From: Ziziphus jujuba
Lineage: Eukaryota > Streptophyta > Magnoliopsida > Rosales > Rhamnaceae
Reading direction: 5' to 3'
NCBI RefSeq assembly: GCF_031755915.1
Contig: NC_083389.1
Location: forward strand, 2,720,001-2,784,000
DNA: 64,000 bases
A model generated the notes under the pieces. It worked only from the letters and a program-made list of their open reading frames with translations, was not told the origin of the DNA and searched no databases. Position numbers and translations under genes: made by a program. Below are positions 55,867 through 64,000 of the stretch, piece after piece. Position 1 is the first letter of the stretch; every line of letters starts with the position of its first letter.

Positions 55867-57486
55867 TTTTTTCAAGTGCTTTTGGAGACCGGATGCAACT
55901 TGTGACAAATGTGGCAAAGAGGACATGTTGGCAAAATATGCAAGCAACGAAGACAACAAGCAAATGTTGTAAATGAGGAGGCTGAGACCTTATTTGTGGC
56001 TACATGCCTTAAAGCTACAAGTAGTGGTTTTGGTTGGTTGGTAGATAGTGGTTGTTCACACCACATGACTTTTGAAGAAACCAACTTTGTGGAGCTTGAC
56101 CGATCCTACAAGACAAGGGTGAAGATTGGGAATGGAAGATTCATGGACGTAAAAGGAAAATGAGACATCTCATTTAACACCAATAAAGGTACAAAACTTA
56201 TCCAAAATGTTCTATATGTGCCTTCATTATGTGAAACCTTATTGAGTGTTGCACAATTGGTTGAAAAAGGATATGTTTTGAACTTTGGTTGTGATGGTTG
56301 TTTAATATCGGATGCTTTTGGAAATAAGGTGTTTAAAGTTGCCTTGAAAGATAAAAGCTATAGGTTGAATTTACTAGATAGTGAACAAGCTTTGAAAGAC
56401 AAAGTTGAGTCCATTTCTCAACTTTAGCATAAAAGGCTTGGTCACTCTAGTTATGGTGCAATGAAGAATACTAATGCTTTGGTGAATGATATGCCATTGA
56501 TTGATGATGTGAAAAATGTGTGTGAAGTTTGTCAACTTGGAGAGTCCATTAGGTTTCCATTTCCTAAAATTAGTGCATGGAGAGCCAAGGAGAAATTAGT
56601 ACTTATTCATTTAGATGTGTGTGGTCCCATGAGTGTGTCTTCCTTGAGTTGTCATAAATACTTTCTCACCTTTATTGATGACTACTCTAGGATGTATTGG
56701 ATTTATTTTCTCACACATAAGTCACAAGTTCAAGAAAATTTATGGAATTCAAGAAGTTGGTTGAAAATCAAAGTAGGTCCATTTTGAAATGTTTAAAGAC
56801 TTACAATGGTGGTGAATATACTAGCCTAGCTCTTGACAATTTTGCAAAGAAAATGGAATAATTCATCAATTTACCATACCATACACACCACAACAAAATG
56901 GTGTGTGTGAGAGGAAGAATAGGACATTGATGGAGATGGCTAGGTGTATGATACATGGAAAGAAAATACCAAAAAAATTTTGGGCCAAGGCTATCTATAC
57001 TAGTTCCTACATTCAAAATCGATGCTTCACCAAATCCATTGAAGGCAAGACACCCTATGAGTTGTGGTTTGGAGAGAAACCATCTTAAGAGAATTTTAAA
57101 GTGTTTGGTAGTGTGTGCTTTCTCCATGTTGACTCACATATGAGCAATAAGCTTGATAAAAAGGGTAATGTTGGTGTCTTGATGGGATGCAGTGAGGTTA
57201 CCAAAGGTTCTAGGGTCTATAACCTATAGACCAAAAAGCTTGTGGTAACAAGAGATGTGAAGATTGATGAGAATGCAAAATGGGATTGGAGTAAGGAAGA
57301 CCTATTGGTGAATGAGGATGAGCCACGGTTTGAAGAAGAAAATGAAGAAAGAAATGTTCAAAACAATAATGATGAAGATGACAATGATGAAGACAGTGAG
57401 GAGGATGATGATCTATTCCAAGAAATCATTGGAGTTGATTTGGAGGTTGGTGATGGTGTTAGAGGGGAGAGATCTTTGTCCGAGAA
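55867..57486 (+). pseudogene. Ty1/copia gag-pol fragment: zinc knuckle, protease, integrase
   Basis: In order: CCHC knuckle with a 1-base frameshift (FWRPDATCDKCGK / RGHVGKICKQRR), protease FGWLVDSGCSHHMTFEETNF (near 56030-56090), GAG-pre-integrase (HKRLGHSSYGAMKNTNALV, VCEVCQLGESIRFPFPK), integrase (LIHLDVCGPMS, FLTFIDDYSRMYWIYFLTHK, ERKNRTLMEMARCMI), then the post-integrase region (TPYELWFGEKPS, KVFGSVCFLHVDSHMSNKLD) and an acidic stretch to about 57480. RT and RNase H are missing. Stops at several places make it dead. It differs from the copia copy at 21456-25098. Its 5' end abuts plastid DNA. Confidence 0.9.
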
Positions 57487-57600
57487 CTTTTCAAAAGCAT
57501 CGCTAAATGTTAGAATAGGTGACGCTTTTCTGAAAAAGGGTCACTAAATGTGGTAAAAAGGGCAACGCTTTTTTGAAAAAGCATCGTCTATTACTTTTTT
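57487..57600. repeat. CACTA-like palindromic repeats related to the satellite core
   Basis: AAAAGCATCGCTAAATGTTA, GAATAGGTGACGCTTTTCTG, AAAAAGGGTCACTAAATG, GGGCAACGCTTTTTTGAAAA and AAGCATCGTCTATT form alternating inverted motifs of the GCGACGCTTTT / AAAAGCGTCGC type. The same motif is the conserved palindrome of each satellite monomer at 32341-37241. Such motifs are common in subterminal regions of plant CACTA elements; assignment to CACTA is by this resemblance. Confidence 0.55.
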
Positions 57601-57603
57601 TTA

Positions 57604-57738
57604 GGGTATATTACACTGTACACACTTGAGGTTTCTTTTATTACAACCGGATATCCTCGTGCTTATATTTTTATAACTTCATGAAGGTATCTGATTATAA
57701 TTAAGAGAAACTTCGAGAGTGTGCAGTGTAATATACCT
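57604..57738. mobile_element. Fold-back MITE with about 50-bp terminal inverted repeats
   Basis: GGGTATATTACACTGTACAC at the left pairs with GTGTGCAGTGTAATATACCT at the right. Complementarity continues inward (CTTGAGGTTTCTTTTATTA against TAATTAAGAGAAACTTCGAG). The 135-bp unit is almost one hairpin. Flanks are T-rich on both sides and the target duplication is unclear. It is non-coding. Confidence 0.8.
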
Positions 57739-58583
57739 CTCTTTTTAACATAAAAATGATTTTTAAATTATTTTTCAGGGTCTTTAATGATACAATTATT
57801 AAGAATAGATCTCTTAAAAATAATTTTTATTTAAAAAATTATTTTTACAAGGATAAATAATTGATATATCATTAATTTATAGAATATATTATTGAAGAGT
57901 ATAACAAATATCTATGGCCCTAATTTTATATGGAGAATTCGAGCCAACGCCCCTATTTTGAGACTCTTAATGAAAAATATCCATCCTCTTTTAAACCTTT
58001 CTTATCTACCCACATTCTTTTCATTACTGCAACTCTACCCTTATTCAATAAAGCCATACAATTTTTTTCTCCCTCTTACCAATGTCCCACCTACCACATT
58101 TCACATCCAATTTCCCTCTTTCTCTTACTAGTAATCCTTCTCATATTCAAGTTCTTTTTTCTGGTTAAATTCGAAGGACAATCTCAGAGCTGTGGAAGGA
58201 GGTTTTATGCTCAATTTCAGGCATCCTAATGGTGGACCACAACATATATGACATTGACTTCGAAGCAGTGGAAAGAGAGAAAGAGAGAGAGTAAGATAAA
58301 GTGGGTGTGGGTTTACATCAAGATAAGGAACAAGCAGTAGACACCAGGGAGAGAAATAGAGGGTGTAAGTAAGTTAGAAGGCGGGTGGTTGTGGTTTCGG
58401 ACCCCTCTCTCTCTCTGTCATCTGTTTTCATTTTTTTTTTTTTGGTTGCTCATTCCATTTCCCTTTCCTTGTTCTCCACACTATCCTTTTTCCTTCTCAC
58501 TCTGTCTTTATCTATGATCTCTGGTATAGGGTGGTAGTACGATCCTTTTCCCTCTCACTCTCTCTTTCTCTATGATCTTTGCT

Positions 58584-58862
58584 ATGGCATCGCAGTACTC
58601 AGTCACCAGTCCCATTACTGAGCTCCTTAACTCCTCCTCCAATAGCCACTCCCCAGCTGCTCAGCCTCCTTCAATCGATAATGGACTATTCCTCATCAAT
58701 TTCGTTCGATTGTATTGTAAATCCAAGCACACTCATTGGAAATTCAGAGCCCTGATTATCTCTCGGTCAAGACCTCGTTGTCGGTCAAAACGGTGCTTAA
58801 TCTTCAACATACCAGTATATCCTTGGATGAATCACCTTCTCATTCTAATTTGAAGCCGCAGG
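58584..58862 (+). pseudogene. Possible first exon of an unrecognised plant gene
   Basis: ATG at 58584 opens MASQYSVTSPITELLNSSSN, then SHSPAAQPPSIDNGLFLINF, after a CT-rich leader. From about 58720 a second frame looks more protein-like (SLEIQSPDYLSVKTSLSVKT, then LDESPSHSNLKPQ) and runs to CAG|GTATGCC at 58861, a plausible splice donor. The frame change suggests a pseudogene or a missed small intron. I do not recognise the family. A possible later exon lies at about 60052-60127 (AG before GCACATC, AAAG before GTATGAG). Confidence 0.35.
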
Positions 58863-60051
58863 TATGCCTAGCTTTTCATCCGTAATGGTGCCTTTTTTTA
58901 ATTTATGCCTAGCTTTTCATTCATAACGGTACCTTTTCTTAATTTATTATTATTATTTTTTTAAGGTTCCTTCAGAGGTTTTGAATGGAATTTTCTATTG
59001 AAAAGTTGTGCTTGCTCATACTGTGAATGCATGAATAAGGTGATAGTCATATGTGTTAGAATTCCATCATTATCATTAAGTTGTTAGCTAGAACATGTTT
59101 TTTTGCCAATGGTTATATGGAAAGCTTTGGTGCGGCAGAGTTGAGGATTTTTCTTCTAGAAGTTTAGCATGTCATTCTTTACAATGACCCACTAATAAAA
59201 ATTTTCATCAAATGTTAAAAATTTAATCAAGTCTTTTTTCCATTAGTTTTTGTTAGATTATCACTTTGGACCTGGACTTCCAATTAATTTATTGCTAGCA
59301 CTTCATCAGTGGATATGTTTCATAATAGAGTCCTATAGATTTGGTAGCTAATTTTCTTATGCTGTAGTGTTTAATTGGCCAAATTTCACATTGATTATGT
59401 GCTCTTCTTTATATTTTCTTTTTAATGCTCATTCTTGATGTGATTTCTTGAACAAATGATTGGTACTTTAAAGAGGCATAATGAATTAAAGAAATTGTTT
59501 TCCATATAAAATGAATATGCTAGTGTCAAACAAAAGAAGCGAAAGAACTAAAACCTTAACAACCTTATAAGAAAATACATTTTTCATTATTTTTATTATG
59601 ATAATAAGTGTTATTTTTAAATTCTGATTTCCATGTTCTGTGAGGTTTTTATGTTCCTCAAATGGTGTCACTTACATGTATTCTATATGGGGAAAGATGG
59701 GCGCATCACTTCACAGGTCTTCAAAAGGATAGGCAATAGGATCAAAACCTCCATACCTTATGGTAAAATCTGTTTTCAATATCTTTTTATTTTGCTCTTA
59801 TCTTGTGCATACACATATTTATATGATGAAAACTAGATACTAACTTTTGTAGCTTGTGCATGTATGTTTCATTCTAATATAAAGATAAGTCTACCTCTTA
59901 TTTCCTACATGTACTTTATCTTATTTTCTATTTCTCTTGATTATTTATTAGCATGCATTTCTTCCTCCATATTCAAAATACAATTTGTTTGAAAGTTATG
60001 TCCTATGTCCACTATCTTCTTAGTGTTTACTCATTGAATTTTATCTTTTAG

Positions 60052-60127
60052 GCACATCTTGGTTATACAGCCTTTTTTTGGCATGTTTGGATATGGAGGA
60101 CCTATTGCATATATGCATTTAGAAAGG
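60052..60127 (+). pseudogene. Possible exon fragment, unrecognised
   Basis: Between TTTTAG and GTATGAG, a stretch reads LGYTAFF then, skipping one T of a seven-T run, GMFGYGGPIAYMHLER. The splice-like borders and glycine-rich membrane-type sequence suggest a decayed exon with a 1-base frameshift. Family unknown. It could be the continuation of the gene starting at 58584. Confidence 0.3.
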
Positions 60128-60530
60128 TATGAGTTGCACCTCAATTTGTGTCCTCATTATGATTGAATAATCCTAAATGTTTAGTTTTACCTTTTTTCAT
60201 TTCGCTTCCCTGTCCTAGGCATGCTCTTGTTTCTTCAAGGACAAAGAATTCCAAGAAAGTATATATGTTACATCTTGAGAGAGAAGTCTTACTTGGCATT
60301 TCTGGCTCTGAACATACTTGGAAGGTAGTTAAGTTTGGGGCTATATTTTCTAATGCTTTTATTTGATTTCTCTTACATCTTTGCAATAGAACCACACAAT
60401 GGTTTTCCAATGGATGTGTTTTTTTTTTCCCAAAATTGATGCAAACGCACCTTTTCATTAAAAGGGTGAAGGAGACGGACATTCAAGTCTTTTCCATATG
60501 GTGAGGACAGGTTCTTTTCATAGCACTTCT

Positions 60531-61843
60531 ACTTCTGGCACTCCATAATTTTAACACATTTTCTTTTCTTTTCTTTTTTTAATATATTTTCTTGGACACT
60601 AGTGAACATGCCACACATGCATGCACTCCACTACTCCACTGGCAGTCCATAATCTTAACATATTTTCTTGGGCACTACTCAATACACCTCACGTGCATGC
60701 AATCCTCTGCTCCTCTGCCAAAAATTTTAACATAACTTTTCAATTTTAACATGCAATCATTATACAAAGTAATTAAATTATTTTACCATACAACCATCAT
60801 CTCACAAAGTATTGTATCTAATTTTAGATATGAAAAGAAAAAAAATTAAAAAAAATAAAATATATCTTTTGTACGTTTTTTTATCCTTGGTTTTTTGTTA
60901 AGAAATACATGTTGATCATTTTTTGTTTTTTTTTTTTAAATAACAAAGATGTATAATTTATAATTGCTGAACTTATGTATGTATATAATTGACATTTTTT
61001 AATAAAAATATATTATTCTAGTATATTTTTGTTCACAGTATATATAATATTTGTTTAAAAATAATATAAGATGCCATGATATGCATACTATCATCATCTT
61101 TTGTGTCAACTTTATTGTATGTTGAGGCTGCTTAGCGAATGCAGTGATAATTAATATGTATGCATGTATGGTTGTCGCCATTACAGTTTATGAATAACAA
61201 CTTTATGTTACGTTTATGATATACTATGGTCTTTGAAACAAAATATTATTAAACTGTATTATACTTTGGTCTGCAAATACTTAGAGAGCCATTTCTTCTT
61301 ATGTATGTAATCAGGGGTGGAGTGTTACAGACCAAGATCTTTTTTCTCAAAAAAATTTTACAATAAAAAATAATACACTTTATCGTAACGAAAAATAAAA
61401 ATAAAAACCATATATTTTAAATTTAACAAAACCATATAAAAAATCAATGTAATAAATACAATAACCTATTTAAAATAATGAAAATTCTTTTTATTGTAAA
61501 TTTAAACTATGATTTATGGTAGGTGTGGAAATTTTACAGAAATGAATTAATTACCCAACCTAGCCACTGGACGGATCCAGAGTTTTTTATTTGTAAGCAT
61601 GTAAATTAATATATATATTTATATGGGTGTGTGTGTGTGTAAGATATTGATATAGTAATTAATGCTCAAATACTTGTATTTCCACTTATTTATAGCTATC
61701 TATCACGTGCCTAACTAATGCTAGATGCACAACACTGGCATGAATTTTCTATATATATATATATATTGAGATATGTAGTTTTGATAGACAACGAACAATT
61801 GAGCTATTTTCTTTGGTACCTACTTAAAAAACATAGTAACTAA
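60531..61843. repeat. Diverged copy of the jasmonate-type gene flank
   Basis: 60590-61200 matches 26630-27229 (CTCACGTGCATGCAATCC-type block, GTACGTTTTTTTA, then GATGCCATGATATGCATACT). 61060-61500 matches 25170-25580 and 62640-62960. 61560-61843 is unique AT-rich sequence with TG and TA microsatellites near 61628 and 61752. No exon found. Confidence 0.6.
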
Positions 61844-61861
61844 CCTAACAGATCCAAGGCA

Positions 61862-62584
61862 TGGCCACTGACAGTTTGTTCATATCTGGCCAAATTTTCA
61901 AGCATTGGAAACATTATAGAGTATAAGGGGGAGCATAAAGATTGGTTTGGTGGCACCGTAAATGTTCCATACCCACCAAAAGTTGGTACTGGAGAGCAGC
62001 ATTCGTTTCTTCATCTGAACGCTCTTAAACCTCCTACTGGTTCATCAGGGGGCGTCGTTTATTGTGGCATGAATGATAAGGGAGGAGAGATTCAATGGAT
62101 TGTGGGGTGGGACAATTGAGCCGATGTCACAGAAAATCTAGTAACTATATAATTAAGCTAGCAAGCTAGTATATATTATATTTAAATTAATACTATATTG
62201 GTTTACGTCTTTGCTTGTCCCTATATGTATAATCACGCATGCATGCATTTAGCATTTAGATTTTAGACACATGATCATATGAATATAAGCTATTAGTTTA
62301 CTAATTTTATCAAATTCATTATTAGTCATTTCAACCTAAAAAGAAAAATAAAATCATTGTTAGACATATATAATTGTATTTATACGTTCTTATATATTGA
62401 AATGTAGGTATACATTGAAGTCCGTGCACCAGCTAAGGTTGATTGGGATGTGATAGAGCAAAAGCTGCCTCTTAATCAAAACTCTAGCGGCTATGATGGA
62501 TGCTTCACCCATGTATCAATTACTGATGGCAATTTCCCTGAAATTCAAGCAGTACCCACGTCGAAGTCCAAAAGCAAGAACTAG
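61862..62584 (+). pseudogene. Jasmonate-induced protein-like gene, two exons, one premature stop
   Basis: Exon 1 (61862-62140) reads ...GNIIEYKGEHKDWFGGTVNV, then PYPPKVGTGEQHSFLHLNAL, SSGGVVYCGMNDKGGEIQWI and VGWDN, followed by TGA (62117-62119), then ADVTENL. Intron 62141-62407 starts GTAACT and ends GTAG. Exon 2 (62408-62584) reads VYIEVRAPAKVDWDVIEQKL, then NSSGYDGCFTHVSITDGNFP, with TAG at 62582. The PYPP...G.G..FLH, GG.VVY.G, W..GW and W.GCF..VS-type pattern resembles plant jasmonate-induced proteins (JIP23-like), small stress proteins of unclear biochemistry. No in-frame ATG is found: the ATG at 61861 is one base out of frame. With the TGA this indicates a pseudogene, though splicing keeps both exons in phase. 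Confidence 0.55.
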
Positions 62585-64000
62585 ATTGCCAGCTGGCACT
62601 GGTCATAAGTAATAAGCATGCATCATGTACCGTGTGTGGAATAATGTCATGATATCCACATTATCATGGCCTTTTGTTTTATCGTATGTGGAGGCTGCCT
62701 AGCTGATGCAGTCAAAATTAATATGTATGCATACATGTATGGTGCCATTACAGTTTACTTTTATCATATGCTATGGTCTTTCAAATGAAATATTTAGAGA
62801 ACCATTTTTTTCGTATGCATGTAACCAACAGCGGAGCCTTGCAGGCAAAAACCTTTTTTTCGGAAAAAAAATTATAATATACAACATTTGATCATAAGGA
62901 AAAATAAAAATAAAAACCATATACTTTAAATTTAACAAAGCCATACAAAAAATACAAGTAATAAATGTAATAACTTATTTAAAATAACTTTCCAATTTTT
63001 CTTTTAAATTTTATAAATAACTAATCATTTTATTTTTTTATTGATCTTTTTTTTTTTTTGTTAAACAACAAAAAAATATAATTCATAGTTGCTGAATCGA
63101 ACTACATATGTATATAATTGATATTTTTATAAGAAAGATATTATTTAAGTATATTTTTATTCAAAATATGTATATATATATATATTTTTTTTTTTTGGTT
63201 TAAAAACAATACAAAAGATTTATTAAGTTAATAAACTACTTATACCAATAATTTAAAAACCATAAATTTAAAATAGTGAAATAAGAAGAAAAATTATTTC
63301 AAATAATTAAAAGAAATACAGTACTGTAAGACGGAAGAAAATTCTAACATATTTTCTTGGACACCTCACACACATGCACTCCACTGCTCCTCTGACGCTT
63401 CATAATTTAATGCCACATATATCAAACTTTTCTTCTATACTGCTGATGTCATGCACCATGATGTCACATACCAATTGGAAATGAAGTTGCCCACGATAAG
63501 CATAAAAGAAGTGCCAAAGAATCGGCAGTAGTGCCCTAGAGCAAACAAAATTTTCTCCATTTAATTAATCATAGTATCATATTTTATTAACTAGTCTATG
63601 GACACAAGTATCTCGAAAACTTATAAAAACTAATTAAATTATTTATTCATGCAATCGACAATTGAAATAGTACTCCATCTAATTTTAGATATGAAAACAA
63701 AAAAAAAGTTATCAAAAAATAAAAAATGTCTTGTGTACATTTCTTCTTCGTAACAAAGATGTATAGATCATTATTTTTTATTTTTACTGAATGACAGAGA
63801 TGGATAATTTTTAATTCTTGAACCTCGGCATGCATGTATATAATTGATATTTCATTAGAAAATATATTATTTTAATATATTTTTATTCATAGTATATATT
63901 TTTTATTTGAAATAGAATAAAATTGATTTGATCATAGATCATTCATGTTTATAATTTTAAAATTATAAATTTGAAAGATGAGAAAGAAAGAGAAATTATT
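62585..64000. repeat. 3' UTR and downstream flank of the jasmonate-type pseudogene, duplicated elsewhere
   Basis: 62585-62870 matches 25110-25440 (GCCAGCTGGCACTGGTCATA; TATCATGGCCTTTTG). 62870-63560 matches 25450-26150, including ACACATGCACTCCACTGCTC and GATGTCATGCACCATGATGT. 63560-64000 matches 26150-26580. AT-rich; no coding exon recognised. Confidence 0.6.

Larger units (their letters stand above)
57739..60530. other. Non-TE intergenic or decayed genic region, no recognised protein
   Basis: This 2.8-kb stretch lacks gypsy and copia homology. 57739-57900 is AT-rich. 58260-58570 is CT/GA-rich with microsatellites (GAGAGAGAG near 58275, CTCTCTCTCTCT near 58404), the look of a plant promoter and 5' UTR. 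From 58584 a possible exon begins. 58870-60040 and 60130-60530 look intronic or intergenic. A short near-repeat (TATGCCTAGCTTTTCATCCG at 58864 and a variant at 58905) is present. Confidence 0.5.

Noticed and set aside
57312..57547. Acidic low-complexity protein gene
   Set aside because: It is the acidic post-integrase stretch of the copia fragment, in frame with KLDKKGNVGV-type sequence upstream.

Overview
This is nuclear DNA of a flowering plant, most likely a eudicot. It is AT-rich, lacks any bacterial-style operon, and consists almost entirely of nested transposable elements and decayed plastid DNA inserted into the nucleus (NUPTs). I see no intact host gene. The best host-gene remnant is a two-exon jasmonate-induced-protein-like pseudogene at 61862-62584.

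Layout. (1) 1-8752 is a mosaic NUPT. rps11 end, rpoA, the rpoA-petD spacer and petB are collinear with a plastome. They are followed by trnV-UAC, trnM-CAU, atpE and atpB, then by trnA-UGC and the 5' end of the 23S rRNA gene. Inside this lie a solo LTR in rpoA (target duplication AGATA), a 5' retroelement fragment at 2263-4750 and a copia gag scrap near 5641. (2) 8753-21452 is a left-truncated CACTA-like DNA transposon that has received a 3.2-kb solo LTR (11183-14362), a minus-strand TRIM (14545-21300) and, inside the TRIM, a young Ty3/gypsy element (14901-21259, target duplication GCGTG). (3) 21456-25098 is a copia element broken by a solo LTR (target duplication GGAAC). (4) 25099-27229 holds repeated flanks of the jasmonate-type gene. 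(5) 27230-32340 is a minus-strand gypsy element with an RT-integrase fusion deletion. (6) 32341-37241 is an AT-rich satellite array of about 225-bp monomers, each carrying a GC-rich palindrome. (7) 37242-51280 holds three more gypsy copies, one nearly full length. (8) 51281-55866 is a second NUPT: cemA, ycf4, psaI and accD. (9) 55867-57486 is a copia fragment, followed by palindromic repeats and a MITE. (10) 57739-64000 is mostly non-coding, with an unrecognised possible exon and the jasmonate-type pseudogene.

At least eight gypsy copies belong to one group of families. They share an LTR of about 1.1 kb with a TATTTAAA box, an initiator-Met tRNA primer site, long A/T homopolymer leaders, and a Gag-Pol reading frame that runs into the 3' LTR and ends in a PITRAQ.K.FKDNL motif. 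RT sequence and this C-terminal motif point to the CRM clade of chromoviruses, known for centromere targeting. Together with the satellite array and dense nesting, this makes a centromeric or pericentromeric origin a reasonable hypothesis, not a demonstrated fact.

Most reading frames are broken. The exceptions are the 721-codon Gag-protease frame at 17232-19397, whose protease motif is altered, and a chimeric frame joining plastid cemA to an LTR.
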